From contig NZ_CP085335.1 of NCBI RefSeq assembly GCF_020618475.1, positions 2,418,001-2,482,000 of the forward strand: a DNA stretch of 64,000 nucleotides. The letters run 5' to 3'. The position numbers were made by a program, and so were the translations under genes. The stretch's first letter is position 1. The number at the start of each line of letters is the position of its first letter. Source of the stretch: Haladaptatus halobius. Its GTDB lineage: Archaea > Halobacteriota > Halobacteria > Halobacteriales > Haladaptataceae. Below, piece after piece: positions 10,067-19,150 of this stretch. Under the pieces are notes generated by a model. That model did no database searches and was not told the origin of the DNA. It saw only the letters and a program-made list of their open reading frames with translations.

Positions 10067-11359
10067 ATGACGATGCTCCGAATCGCGGACGGGAGGGTGC
10101 TCCGACCGAATATGGCCGTCGAGCGCGCCGACGTGCTCGTCGACGAAGACGCGGGCGAAATCCTCGCCGTCGGCGACGTTTCGGAGGCCGACGAGACGCT
10201 CGACGCGAGCGACGGCCTCGTGATTCCCGGTCTGGTCAACGCCCACTGCCACGCCGCGATGACGCTTTTGCGCGGTTATGCGGACGATAAGCCGCTCGAA
10301 TCGTGGCTCCGCGAGGATATCTGGCCGGTCGAGGGTGCTCTGACGCCCGAGGACGTGCGCGCCGGAACCGAACTCGCCCTGTTGGAGATGATCGAGTCCG
10401 GCACGACCGGCTTTGCGGACATGTACTTCCATGTGGACGAAGTGGTCGAAGCGGTGGAGAACGCCGGCGTTCGCGCCCGACTCGGCCACGGCGTCGTCAC
10501 GATCGGAAAGGACGAGGACGCCGCTCGCGCGGACTTCGAAACCAGCCTCGAAGTCGCCATGGAGTTCGACGGCGCGGCGGACGGACGCGTCTCGACGGCG
10601 GTGATGCCCCACAGTCTCACGACGGTCGGCGAGAGATATCTGGAGGAGTACGTTCCTCGTGCGCGCGAGGCCGGAGTTCCGCTTCACTACCACGCGAACG
10701 AGACGCAGGACGAGGTCGCGCCCATCGTCGACGAGCGCGGCGAACGGCCCCTCGAATACGCCCGCGACGAGGGGATGACCGACTCGGACGACTTCGTCGC
10801 GCACGGCGTCCACCTCAACACCGCCGAAATTGAACTGCTCGCGGAGACGGGCACCGCGGTCGTCCACTGCCCCGCCTCGAACATGAAGCTCGCCAGCGGG
10901 ATGGCCCCCGTACAGGCGATGCTGGACGCGGGCGTCACGGTCGGGCTGGGAACCGACGGCGCGGCCTCGAACAACGACCTCGACATGTTCGGCGAGATGC
11001 GCGACGCGGCTATGCTCGGCAAACTCGCCGCGAACGACGCCAGCGCGGTCAACGCCGGGTCGGTCGTCGGGATGGCGACCGCGGGAAGCGCCGGCGCGCT
11101 TGGTTTCGACAGCGGGCGAATCGAAGCGGGCGCGAACGCCGACCTCGCGGTTCTCGACCTCTCGGCGGCCCACCTCACGCCGCACCACGACCTCGTCAGC
11201 CATCTCGCCTACGCCGCGCGCGGCGGCGACGTGAGACATACGGTGTGTGACGGGAACGTCATCATGGCAGATGGCGAAGTGTTGACGATGGACGAAAAAT
11301 CCGTCCGAGAGGAGGCGGAGACTCGGGCGAAAGCGGCCGTCGAGCGGTCAGAACGGTAA
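10067..11359 (+). CDS. Amidohydrolase: S-adenosylhomocysteine/5'-deoxyadenosine deaminase type
   Basis: 430 residues. TIM-barrel amidohydrolase with the metal motif NAHCHAAM (His60, His62), further ligands in LHYHANETQ and FVAHGVHL, and the catalytic Asp in GLGTDGAASNN. The MtaD/DadD family deaminates SAH, methylthioadenosine or 5'-deoxyadenosine to inosine derivatives. Here the SAH hydrolase gene lies less than 1 kb downstream on the same strand, supporting SAH or a nucleoside by-product as substrate. The ATG at 10067 is preferred; one at 10073 is close. The upstream frame is a non-coding extension. Confidence 0.9.
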   Translation: MTMLRIADGRVLRPNMAVERADVLVDEDAGEILAVGDVSEADETLDASDGLVIPGLVNAHCHAAMTLLRGYADDKPLESWLREDIWPVEGALTPEDVRAGTELALLEMIESGTTGFADMYFHVDEVVEAVENAGVRARLGHGVVTIGKDEDAARADFETSLEVAMEFDGAADGRVSTAVMPHSLTTVGERYLEEYVPRAREAGVPLHYHANETQDEVAPIVDERGERPLEYARDEGMTDSDDFVAHGVHLNTAEIELLAETGTAVVHCPASNMKLASGMAPVQAMLDAGVTVGLGTDGAASNNDLDMFGEMRDAAMLGKLAANDASAVNAGSVVGMATAGSAGALGFDSGRIEAGANADLAVLDLSAAHLTPHHDLVSHLAYAARGGDVRHTVCDGNVIMADGEVLTMDEKSVREEAETRAKAAVERSER

Positions 11360-11552
11360 TCCACTTTTTCCGAACCGCTCATCTTAATATCTGGCGTAAT
11401 ATAAATTTTGTGAAGTATTTCATGGTATGGAAATTTAACTATTATGTCGGGTTTTAAATTCTTTCGTCCATTCTTAATTGATAGTATTCTTATATATCGG
11501 TCTCGGGCGAAAATCGGGGTTTATGGGGGATCTCCGGGGTGGGAAAGAGCGC

Positions 11553-12203
11553 ATGAATCCGAAAACGCTCGTACCAGTACTTGCGGAGACACTTTTGCTC
11601 TCCGTCGCCGCGCCCGCGTTTGCAGGTACTGGCGAAGAAGGGATGACGGTCGGCGTCTCGCAGACCGACGGCGTCGTCGTGACGGTGACGTCGAACGGAA
11701 CGGCGGTCGAGAACGCCTCGGTCGCCGTCGAGGCGCTGAACAACTCCACTTACTCGGGTGCGGGAAGATTCACCTCCGACCTCCGACGCGAACGGGACGG
11801 TTTCCCTGCCGACCCCGGTGAACAACACCACGGTCGAAGTCGTTGCGAGGAAAGGCAACCTGAGCGATTCGACCACCGCGACGCTGCTCGCGCCCTAGAA
11901 GAAGAGACCGGCGACGGACCGTTGGGCCAGCGGGTTTCGGCCTTCGTCCACGCGCTCATCTCCGGGAAGGACGTGAAGCATCCGGATCGAACAATCTCGG
12001 ACTGGGTGACCCAGCACAACCCCGGCGCAGACAAGAAGTCCGACCGCGCGGGGCCGAAAGACTCCGCGAAGAAGAATGGGAAAGAAAAAGGCGACGACCA
12101 CCCCGACAAGGGACACGGGAAGGACAAAAAGGACGACGGTGAAGAAGAGCGGAACGACAGCTCCGGGAACGGGAAGAAAAACGGTCACGGAAACGACCGA
12201 TAA
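11553..12203 (+). CDS. Secreted protein with a frame-shifted middle segment
   Basis: The open frame gives 216 residues. It has a Sec-type signal (KTLVPVLAETLLLSVAAPAFA), a beta-rich start (GVSQTDGVVVTVTSNGTAV), and a highly charged Lys/Asp/Gly-rich C-terminal tail of about 60 residues. The middle (about 11774-11895) reads as Arg-rich nonsense, while another frame there reads SDANGTVSLPTPVNNTT and onward, normal surface-protein sequence. An exact 7-bp tandem duplication at 11774-11787 moves the frame, and a second indel near 11895, beside TAG 11896-11898, restores it. An in-frame ATG at 11523 is an alternative start. AT-rich DNA precedes the gene. It is probably a damaged surface protein. Confidence 0.6.
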   Translation: MNPKTLVPVLAETLLLSVAAPAFAGTGEEGMTVGVSQTDGVVVTVTSNGTAVENASVAVEALNNSTYSGAGRFTSDLRRERDGFPADPGEQHHGRSRCEERQPERFDHRDAARALEEETGDGPLGQRVSAFVHALISGKDVKHPDRTISDWVTQHNPGADKKSDRAGPKDSAKKNGKEKGDDHPDKGHGKDKKDDGEEERNDSSGNGKKNGHGNDR

Positions 12204-12251
12204 CCGACCGCCTTCGGTAGCGTTTTGGGTGCGGTCACCCATCTCCGAGGT

Positions 12252-13535
12252 ATGGCAGAGTATCCATCGATCAGCGAGCAGTTGGACGACGTAGAGGTTG
12301 CTCGCGTCGAAGGACATCGAAAGATGGACTGGGCGCGCCAACACATGCCGATTCTCACGACTGTTCAAGACGAGTTCGTCGCGGAGAAACCGCTGGAAGG
12401 CCAGCGAATCGGCATGGCGATGCACGTCGAAGCGAAGACCGCGGTGCTGGTCGAGACGCTGGCGGAAGGTGGCGCAGAAGTCGCCGTCACCGGCTGTAAC
12501 CCCCTCTCGACTCACGACGACGTGAGCGCCGCGCTGGACGAACACCCCAATATTACGAGCTACGCGAAGCGCGGCGTGGACGAGGACGAGTACTACGCCG
12601 CCATCGAAGCGGTCATCGACCTCGAACCCACCGTCACGGTCGACGACGGGATGGACATGGTCGCCGCCATCCACGAGGACCACCCCGAACTCATCGACAG
12701 CGTCGTCGGCGGTTGCGAGGAGACGACCACGGGCGTCCACCGACTCCGCGCGATGGACGCGGACGGCGCGCTCGACTATCCCGTTTTCGCCGTCAACGAC
12801 ACGCCGATGAAGCGCCTGTTCGACAACGTCCACGGTACGGGCGAATCCTCGCTCGCCACCATCGCCATGACGACCAACCTCTCGTGGGCCGGCAAGACCG
12901 TCGTCGTCGCCGGCTACGGCTACTGCGGCAAGGGCGTCGCCAAGAAAGCCGCGGGGCAGAACGCGAAGGTCGTCGTCACGGAGGTCGAACCACGCCGCGC
13001 CCTCGAAGCCCACATGGAGGGCTACGAGGTCATGCCGATGGCCGAGGCCGCGAAGGAGGGAGACGTATTCCTCACGACGACGGGCAACCGCGACGTCATC
13101 ACGGAAGAGCACTTTCGGGAGATGAAAGATGGCGTCCTGCTCGCCAACGCGGGTCACTTCGACATCGAGATCAACCTCCCCGAACTGTCCGACCTCGCCG
13201 TGGCCGAGCGGGAAGCGCGCGACGGCGTCCGCGAGTACGAACTCGAGGACGGACGACGACTCAACGTACTCGCCGAGGGCCGTCTCGTCAACCTCGCCGC
13301 GCCCATCGCGCTGGGTCACCCCGTCGAGGTGATGGATCAGAGCTTCGGCGTGCAGGCCGCATGCGTCCGCGAGATGGTCGAGAACAGCGAGGAGTACGAG
13401 GCCGGCGTCCACGACGTGCCGGACGAGCTGGACCGCGAAATCGCGGAAATCAAGCTAGACGCCGACGGGGTGGAGTTTGACTCCCTCACGGACGAGCAAG
13501 CGGAGTACATGGGTAGCTGGCAGCACGGGACCTAA
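12252..13535 (+). CDS. ahcY: Adenosylhomocysteinase (S-adenosylhomocysteine hydrolase)
   Basis: 427 residues. It splits SAH, the product inhibitor of methyltransferases, into adenosine and homocysteine using bound NAD. The NAD site is GYGYCGKG (about residue 221), preceded by the active-site region NDTPMKRLFDNVHGTGES. The insertion found in eukaryotic and many bacterial enzymes is absent, as is typical of archaea. The start MAEYPSISEQL matches family N-termini. It lies downstream of the MtaD-type deaminase and the damaged secreted gene, all on the same strand. Confidence 0.96.
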   Translation: MAEYPSISEQLDDVEVARVEGHRKMDWARQHMPILTTVQDEFVAEKPLEGQRIGMAMHVEAKTAVLVETLAEGGAEVAVTGCNPLSTHDDVSAALDEHPNITSYAKRGVDEDEYYAAIEAVIDLEPTVTVDDGMDMVAAIHEDHPELIDSVVGGCEETTTGVHRLRAMDADGALDYPVFAVNDTPMKRLFDNVHGTGESSLATIAMTTNLSWAGKTVVVAGYGYCGKGVAKKAAGQNAKVVVTEVEPRRALEAHMEGYEVMPMAEAAKEGDVFLTTTGNRDVITEEHFREMKDGVLLANAGHFDIEINLPELSDLAVAEREARDGVREYELEDGRRLNVLAEGRLVNLAAPIALGHPVEVMDQSFGVQAACVREMVENSEEYEAGVHDVPDELDREIAEIKLDADGVEFDSLTDEQAEYMGSWQHGT

Positions 13536-13558
13536 CCGCAACTGAAACCGTTTTCGTT

Positions 13559-14392
13559 CTACTCGCTTCCGCGCACGACGTGTCCGTATTTCAACAGCGC
13601 GACAAACGTCGAGCCGCCGATGGCGTTGCCGACCGTCGCAAGGACGAGGAATCGTGCGTAGTCGAGCGGCGTTATCGACGGCGAGAGAAGCATTCCAGCG
13701 AGCACCTCCACGTTGCCCGCGATGGAGTGTGGAAGGTGGGCGAGGCCGATGGTGGTCGCGATGAGCCAGACGAAAAAGACTCGGGCGAGCGTTTCGCGCG
13801 CCGCCGTGACGAGCCACGAGAGCAGTCCCATCAGCCATCCCGTGAGGACGCCGCCGACGAGCAGGAGCGGCGCGCCGTGGTCGAGGAGGTTCTTCGCGAT
13901 ATCGACGAACGCTCCCGATTCAGCGATTCCGTAGGCCGGTGCTAGGAAGACCGCCACCGCCGCGAAGACGCCACCTCCGACGACGTTTCCGAGATAGACG
14001 AGTCCCCACAGACGGCTCAACTGCCGTATCGACGCCTGCCGGTCGAGCACCGGTAACACCGCCAGCGTGGTGTGTTCCGTGAACAGTTCGGAGCGACCGA
14101 GAATCACGAAGATGAAGCCGATAGCGTACCCGTTCGCCACGACGATCTCTGTAAGTGGTTCTCCCCACGCAGTCGCGACTAATGTAGTCAACACCGCCAT
14201 GAAGAGCGGGCCGAAGCCGATGTCCAGACCTGCGGACAGTCCCGACAGGAGCAGTCCGTCCGCCGGTCGTTCGAGTTCGTTCAGTCCCGACTCGATCTCC
14301 TGTGCGAGAATCGTCTGGCCGGATTTCTGGTCGTCCGGCACGGGCTGGTCGCCGCGCTCCCGGTCGCCGTCGAGACCTCGTTGTTCGGCCAC
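13559..14392 (-). CDS. Formate/nitrite transporter (FNT) family protein
   Basis: 277 residues with six predicted membrane helices (first GFGPLFMAVLTTLVATAWG, last LVLATVGNAIGGSTFVALL). The repeated broken-helix signatures LGRSELFTEHTT and VLAGMLLSP lie in the two halves, as in the YfdC-like branch of FNT channels. A hydrophilic 40-residue N-terminus precedes the pore. FNT channels pass small monovalent anions such as formate, nitrite or hydrosulfide; no substrate-specific partner gene is adjacent. Confidence 0.88.
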   Translation of the reverse strand: MAEQRGLDGDRERGDQPVPDDQKSGQTILAQEIESGLNELERPADGLLLSGLSAGLDIGFGPLFMAVLTTLVATAWGEPLTEIVVANGYAIGFIFVILGRSELFTEHTTLAVLPVLDRQASIRQLSRLWGLVYLGNVVGGGVFAAVAVFLAPAYGIAESGAFVDIAKNLLDHGAPLLLVGGVLTGWLMGLLSWLVTAARETLARVFFVWLIATTIGLAHLPHSIAGNVEVLAGMLLSPSITPLDYARFLVLATVGNAIGGSTFVALLKYGHVVRGSE

Positions 14393-14449
14393 TGTCGATC
14401 GTTTCGAATCGCGAACAGAAAAACGACGTGGCCGCGTCGCTTCGACCCC

Positions 14450-14456
14450 TATATTA
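14450..14456 (+). promoter_or_regulatory. Probable TATA box of hjc
   Basis: The AT-rich element TATATTA lies in GC-rich DNA about 28-34 bases before the hjc ATG, the spacing expected for a leaderless haloarchaeal transcript. Confidence 0.5.
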
Positions 14457-14483
14457 ACCGTGAGACGTTAGTGTCGGATACGA

Positions 14484-14972
14484 ATGGCGAACGCGAAAGG
14501 CGACCGTCGGGAGCGCGAACTCGTCAACAGATTGGACGAAGCGGGATTCGCCGTCATGCGCGCCCCCGCGAGCGGGGGTGCGACCCAGCGAGAACTGCCG
14601 GACGTGCTGGCGGGGAACGGGGACATGTTCTACGCTATCGAGGCGAAATCGAGTTCTGGCGATCCCATCTACCTCTCCGGAGAGGAGGTCGAGGCGCTGG
14701 TGTACTTCTCGAAGAACTTCGGCGCGAAACCGAAGATCGGCGTGCGGTTCGACCGCGAAAACTGGTACTTCTTCCACCCGGCGGACGTCCACCAGACGGA
14801 CGGCGGAAACTACCGAGTCAAAAAGGAGACCGCGCTGGAGGACGGCGACTCGATGGACGACCTCTGGAGCGACGGCGAGGAGGTCGATTCGGAGCACGAC
14901 CTTCGGGACGTGCTCAACGCGGTCGCGGAGGGTATCCTCTCGGTGGAGGAAGCGGAGGCGATACTAAAGTAG
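14484..14972 (+). CDS. hjc: Archaeal Holliday junction resolvase Hjc
   Basis: 162 residues. A homodimeric structure-specific nuclease that cuts four-way DNA junctions during recombination. The PD-(D/E)xK core is visible: Glu in RERELVNRL (about residue 12), Asp in ELPDVLAG (about 40) and the ExK pair in YAIEAKSSS (about 53/55). A basic Ser-rich loop APASGGATQ sits where Hjc has its flexible active-site loop. The acidic 45-residue C-terminal extension (about 115-162) exceeds the usual 120-140 residues and is common in halophiles. Its stop abuts the stop of a gene remnant on the other strand. Confidence 0.95.
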   Translation: MANAKGDRRERELVNRLDEAGFAVMRAPASGGATQRELPDVLAGNGDMFYAIEAKSSSGDPIYLSGEEVEALVYFSKNFGAKPKIGVRFDRENWYFFHPADVHQTDGGNYRVKKETALEDGDSMDDLWSDGEEVDSEHDLRDVLNAVAEGILSVEEAEAILK

Positions 14973-15155
14973 CTACTCGGGTCGAGGCGCGTTCTCGTAC
15001 TTCAGCAGTTCGTCCGGTTTCTCTATCTGTTCGTATATCGTCTGAAACGTTTCCTCTGCGCGAAGCACGCTGTGCCGGTTGAGGAACGCCTGCCTTGCGT
15101 CGGCGAGTCCGTAAAACGCGTGCGGAAGGTCGCGGCGACCGAGAAAATACCGTAG
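14973..15155 (-). pseudogene. 3' remnant of a winged-helix regulator gene
   Basis: A clean coding frame of about 60 codons (LRYFLGRRDLPHAFYGLADA, ending in KPDELLKYENAPRPE) runs to TAG at 14973-14975. It has no start codon, and an in-frame TGA lies about 30 bases upstream. The pattern (strand-turn FYGL, helix ARQAFLNRHSVLRAEETFQ, then IEKPDELLKYENAPRP) resembles the C-terminal wing and tail of haloarchaeal ArsR-like winged-helix proteins. The DNA-binding part is gone. The remnant fills the gap between hjc and the SWIM gene exactly, as expected if a deletion removed the rest. Confidence 0.55.
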
Positions 15156-15156
15156 G

Positions 15157-15837
15157 TTAGTTCGATTCCGGGAAGTCCGTCAGTTCGGACTGGTCGCTCG
15201 GGCGCTCGGGGTACTTGAGCCGCGAGCGCGGGAACGAGTAGCGTCGGAGGTGGTGCTCTTTTAGCTGCTCGGGTCGCAGTCCCGACGGAATCGGGTAGAG
15301 CACCTCCACGACCGGGTCGTCCGCCGGATACTCCCGGTTCGTCGGGTACTCGGCGATGGTGCAGTCTTTGCCCGGCACCTCCACCTCGTCGGCTCGTCGG
15401 TCGGTCATCCGGGCGACGATCAGCAGGTCGCCCGTCGCTCGGTCGACCACGGCGTCGCCGGACTGGAGTTCGCAGTAGTCGCAGAAGTGCACCTCGTCCG
15501 CCGTCCGTTCGTCCACGAAGACGACGGAGTCGCATCGAGCGCACTCGACCGCTTCCTTCCCCGGTGGGGGCGTGCGCCCCTCGTTGATCTCGATGGCAAC
15601 CCGGCGGATGTGCTTGCACCGCACGCCCCGCATCATGTGGTCGGGACAGGTGCAGCGACCGCCGAGCAGGTCGACGAAGTACGTGTTGTCGCTCTGGCTT
15701 TCGACTTCATAGAGACCGCCACCGAGCGTCGTGACGGCCATTCGCTCCGCTCTGGCGCGCTGCGAGCGAGGGTCGGCCTCTCCGGTGTCGGCCAGCGGAG
15801 CGAGCGATACTTTTCCGGAAGCTGTTGTGTTCGTCAT
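15157..15837 (-). CDS. SWIM zinc-finger protein
   Basis: 226 residues. The SWIM motif (CxCx(n)CxH) is visible as CTCPDHMMRGVRCKH near residue 60, and a second zinc site ECARCDSVVF with HFCDYC follows. The C-terminal half is a novel-looking beta-rich region ending in a Pro/Arg-rich tail. SWIM domains bind DNA or proteins and occur in recombination-associated factors. Closeness to hjc and priL makes a DNA-related role plausible, but this is inference. The start ATG at 15837 precedes MTNTTASGKVSLAPL; the frame is open further upstream without a better start. Confidence 0.8.
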   Translation of the reverse strand: MTNTTASGKVSLAPLADTGEADPRSQRARAERMAVTTLGGGLYEVESQSDNTYFVDLLGGRCTCPDHMMRGVRCKHIRRVAIEINEGRTPPPGKEAVECARCDSVVFVDERTADEVHFCDYCELQSGDAVVDRATGDLLIVARMTDRRADEVEVPGKDCTIAEYPTNREYPADDPVVEVLYPIPSGLRPEQLKEHHLRRYSFPRSRLKYPERPSDQSELTDFPESN

Positions 15838-16113
15838 GTTGCTTCCTCCTGTTGCGCGAAACGCAAACGGCGAAAATCGGCGGGAAACTACGTATCTGCG
15901 GGCGTTTCTGCGTACTATCGTTAGGTGCTCGACGACCCTAAAGCTTTCACCTGATTCCGCGAGTTCGGGGCGATTCCGCGGCCGATATCGGCGGTAACGA
16001 CCCGTTGAAATCGAGAGTGTCATCGTAACGTCAGATTTCGTCTGATACTCCCGCCCACCCGCGGACGAGAGTGACGAACTGCGCCCGCCCAACTTCGAAA
16101 CGGAGAACTTTTG

Positions 16114-16341
16114 ATGGAACCGTGGGAAATCCCGGGCATGAATATCGAGGGCGAGACGCTCCGCGACATCGTCGTCTCCGTCGCGTCGGTCGGACTGTTC
16201 ATCGTAGCCACACTCATCGTCGGCATCCAGTTCGACAGCGGCGGTCTCACGTCGCAGGGAGCACTCGCGCTCGTCGGCGTCATCGTCGGGTTCGTCCTGC
16301 TCATGACCGGCGTGGGCTTCTGGCTGGCGAACCAGCACTAA
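16114..16341 (+). CDS. Small two-helix membrane protein
   Basis: 75 residues from the ATG at 16114, or 67 from the ATG at 16138 (MNIEGETLRDIVVS), which may be the true start. Two hydrophobic spans, IVVSVASVGLFIVATLIVG and LALVGVIVGFVLLMTGVGFW, are joined by a short polar loop. This kind of protein is common in haloarchaea and has no known function. It lies convergent to priL. Confidence 0.7.
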   Translation: MEPWEIPGMNIEGETLRDIVVSVASVGLFIVATLIVGIQFDSGGLTSQGALALVGVIVGFVLLMTGVGFWLANQH

Positions 16342-16395
16342 GCAGTTCGAGCGACGTGTCGGTCACCGTCACCGACGCTCAGTCGAGCGATTCCA

Positions 16396-17481
16396 TCACG
16401 CCAACCTGGTATCTTCCCTGTCGCGCCAGTCGGTCACGGTTCCGGTCTCGTCCAGTGCCTTCTCGTAATACGCGAGCGGATGTCGTATCGTCTCGCAGCG
16501 TTCGTCCGGATTCGCGCAGTCGCCGTAGGCTTGCAGTGACGCACAGCTCGGCGGCGCGTACTGAGCGGTTCGCTCGTCGCGCAGTCGTTCGACCCGATAG
16601 CGCAATCGATCCGCCCGCGCCGGGGTGCGGACTTCGCAGAGCGCCAGAATCTCGTCCGCGTCGAGACCGATGCTAGCGAGGAAGGAGGTCAGCGCGAACT
16701 CGGAGTGGGCGTGGAGCGCGTCGCCGTCTCGCGCCTTCGAGAGCAGGTTCTTCATGCAGGGCGGGAACAGGCCGGGCGCGAGGGTGTCGATGTCGTGCGA
16801 GAAGTCGGCGTCCGTGAACGAGGATTCCAGCTCCGCTACCTCCTCGGCGAGCGCGTCGGCGATCTCCTCCGGCACGGAAAGCGGAAGGTCGGCGGCGACG
16901 CGCGCCTCCACCGCCGTCCGGAGCAGTACGTGTAGCTCCGCCTCCGAGACGGCGACCACGCCGTCCGATAGTCGGCGCGTGACGAGTCGCCAGTCGTCGC
17001 CGCTGACGCTTTCGACGAGCGAGAGGTAGGTGCCGACCGCGACGCCGAAACCGTCGTCGCGCTCTACGACCGACTCGGAGAGGTCGAAGTCGACGAGCAG
17101 GGTGTCGAGCGTGAGCGACGCGCTGCGAGTGCTCTTCAGTTCGCCGGCGGCGGCCTCGAAATCGTCGGTGAACCGCTCGTAGGCCGTCGCCGCCTCGGCG
17201 CTAGCGTACTTCTCGACCGCTCCCGGCGCGTCGAGCAGCGACACGAGCATCCGCGCGATGGGGTACGAAAGCACCTCCGCGGTCGTCCCCCACCGCCGCC
17301 CGTCGTCCGGCGGTCGGGCCGTTCCGTCCAACAGCGCCCGGCGTACGCGCTCCACGCCGCGCTCGACCGCCAGGTGGCGGTCGCCCTCACCGGTGACGAC
17401 TTCGGCGAGGTCAACGTTCGCGTCACGAACCGCCTCGCGGGCCGACGCGAGGAACGGATATCGGGCGTGAAGCGAGTCCAT
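16396..17481 (-). CDS. priL: DNA primase large subunit (Fe-S protein)
   Basis: 361 residues from the ATG at 17481 (MDSLHARYPFLASAREAV). PriL binds the catalytic subunit PriS and sets primer length. The C-terminal domain holds four widely spaced cysteines (FPPCMKNLL, then PSCASLQAYGDC and DERC), the ligands of the [4Fe-4S] cluster essential to the family. The open frame upstream to 17592 is Arg-rich and probably non-coding. No priS gene is nearby. Fe-S loading may depend on the SufS/SufU genes at 46-51 kb. Confidence 0.93.
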   Translation of the reverse strand: MDSLHARYPFLASAREAVRDANVDLAEVVTGEGDRHLAVERGVERVRRALLDGTARPPDDGRRWGTTAEVLSYPIARMLVSLLDAPGAVEKYASAEAATAYERFTDDFEAAAGELKSTRSASLTLDTLLVDFDLSESVVERDDGFGVAVGTYLSLVESVSGDDWRLVTRRLSDGVVAVSEAELHVLLRTAVEARVAADLPLSVPEEIADALAEEVAELESSFTDADFSHDIDTLAPGLFPPCMKNLLSKARDGDALHAHSEFALTSFLASIGLDADEILALCEVRTPARADRLRYRVERLRDERTAQYAPPSCASLQAYGDCANPDERCETIRHPLAYYEKALDETGTVTDWRDREDTRLA

Positions 17482-17625
17482 AATTCGCCCTTCCCGCCGA
17501 CGCCCGATAAACGCGACGGTCGCGGAGTAACGAGTGATTTCCTCGCGTCGGGCGGAAGAAACGCGGCGTTTCCGCCCGACCGTCGAATCCAATCACCTAT
17601 TACCACGGCGTGAGTAGCCGGTTCC

Positions 17626-18213
17626 GTGCCACGTTTCGCGTATCCGTGTCCGGACTGCCGAACCACGACGAACCTCCACGGGCCGGACTGTCGGTTCGAC
17701 GGAGAGCCGTGGACGGACATCGAGAAAGCGTACACGGACATCGTCGCGGTGCTCTCCACGGACTCGTACACCGAGGAGGAACTCCGCGAGTCGACTCACG
17801 GACGCTGGGACGCCCTCCACGCCGCGGCGCTCGACCGCCTCCGTCACGAGAAGCGAGTGGTCGAGAGCGATGGGGCGCTCCGGCTGCTCACCGCCGACGA
17901 GTTCCGAGAGACGGTCTCGGAACCGACCTTCGAGCCGATGCAGACGATCTACGAGAAAGGAAGCGTTCCGGGCTGTCACGACAACGCCGTCTTCGCCATG
18001 ATCGCGTGGTACGAGATGGTCGGCCTGTCGTGGCCCGAAACACGCGAAAATATCGTCGAATGGCTCCACGACAGCGGAACCTGGGCCAGAGGAGGGTTCG
18101 AGGAATCGACGCCCGAAGCACTGGTCGAAAACAAGCGCCACGTCTACGAGGCCGGCTACGGTTGGAAGGAGAAGGCAGAGGCCGCGAAAGCCGTCATCGA
18201 TCGGAATCTGTAG
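17626..18213 (+). CDS. Conserved zinc-motif protein divergent from priL
   Basis: 195 residues. The N-terminus has a CPDCRTTTNLHGPDC cluster (three cysteines plus His) that probably binds zinc. Next comes a helical region with winged-helix character (YTEEELRESTHGRWDALHAA), and the C-terminal half is Trp/Tyr-rich (IAWYEMVGLSWPETRENIVE). I do not know a characterised homologue. Its position between priL and pcn, both replication genes on the opposite strand, suggests a replication or DNA-linked function, which is inference only. Confidence 0.75.
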   Translation: MPRFAYPCPDCRTTTNLHGPDCRFDGEPWTDIEKAYTDIVAVLSTDSYTEEELRESTHGRWDALHAAALDRLRHEKRVVESDGALRLLTADEFRETVSEPTFEPMQTIYEKGSVPGCHDNAVFAMIAWYEMVGLSWPETRENIVEWLHDSGTWARGGFEESTPEALVENKRHVYEAGYGWKEKAEAAKAVIDRNL

Positions 18214-18238
18214 TCCGCGAGAAAGGGGCGAGTCGAAC

Positions 18239-18982
18239 TCAGTCGCTCTGGATGCGCGGCGCGAGCATATACGTGACCTGACCCATGCCCTCCGCGATTT
18301 CGAAGTGAATCTTCACCGGGAACTCCTCGCCGAGGTCGATGGTGACCTCGCCGTTGTTCGGGAGCGCCTTGTTCATATCCTTCAGATAGTCGAGACTGTA
18401 TAGTGAGTGAGCAGGGCCGGCGGTGAGGTCGATAAGGTCGTCGGTGTCGAGTTTGAGGTCGACGTTGTCGGTGTCGCCTTCGGCTTCGACGTAGAAGACT
18501 TCCTCGTCCTCGTCCACGCCGAGCGCGATGTGGTCGGAGACCATGTCGGCGGCCTTGACCGCACGGTCGATGTCTGAGCCTTCGACGACGATGACCGCGG
18601 GGAGGTCGAGGTCAGGGATGTCGGGTTCCTGTCGGATGGAGTCGGGGTCGATGAGTGCGAGGGTGTACTCCAGCCCCTCGATTTTGATGTGGAGTTTGCG
18701 GGTCTCTTCGTCGAGTTCCATCTCCACGAGTTGGCCGGAACTCGCCATCCCCGCGATGCTTTCGAGACGGTCTAAGTTGACGCCGATAACGCCCCCGTCG
18801 GCCTCGTAGGATTCGAACGCCTCGGCGTCGAGTTGGAGGTCGACCATCCCGACGTTCGCGGGGTCGACCGCCTTGATAGCGAGGCCATCCTCGTCTAGGT
18901 GGATCTTACATTCGTCCACCAGCACGCCCACGGAATCAATCGTCGTCCGGAGCGTTTCTGCGCTCACGATAGCCTTGAACAT
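18239..18982 (-). CDS. pcn: DNA polymerase sliding clamp PCNA
   Basis: 247 residues, the standard clamp length. It starts [20 protein letters not shown] and consists of two similar alpha/beta domains linked by an interdomain loop ([19 protein letters not shown]). The C-terminus [10 protein letters not shown] matches the family's PIP-partner-binding strand. Homotrimers encircle DNA and tether polymerases, ligase and nucleases. Haloarchaeal PCNA is exceptionally acidic, as here. It ends 25 bases from the end of the zinc-motif gene on the other strand. Confidence 0.97.
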   Translation of the reverse strand: MFKAIVSAETLRTTIDSVGVLVDECKIHLDEDGLAIKAVDPANVGMVDLQLDAEAFESYEADGGVIGVNLDRLESIAGMASSGQLVEMELDEETRKLHIKIEGLEYTLALIDPDSIRQEPDIPDLDLPAVIVVEGSDIDRAVKAADMVSDHIALGVDEDEEVFYVEAEGDTDNVDLKLDTDDLIDLTAGPAHSLYSLDYLKDMNKALPNNGEVTIDLGEEFPVKIHFEIAEGMGQVTYMLAPRIQSD

Positions 18983-19007
18983 GTTGACGATGGCTACGAA
19001 ACCGTGG

Positions 19008-19016
19008 CATAAAAAG
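19008..19016 (-). promoter_or_regulatory. Probable TATA box of pcn
   Basis: CTTTTTATG on the minus strand lies 26-34 bases upstream of the pcn ATG (18982), the normal archaeal spacing. Confidence 0.5.
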
Positions 19017-19150
19017 TCACCCGTTCGCGCGCGCGACGTGTGCGTGTGAGAAACATGCGTATCGAGCGTGTTGGAATCGCCGGATTATTACACCAGATAC
19101 CAAACAGATTTTTGATAAACGTTTTAGGGATGAAGGTATACTGAACGAGT

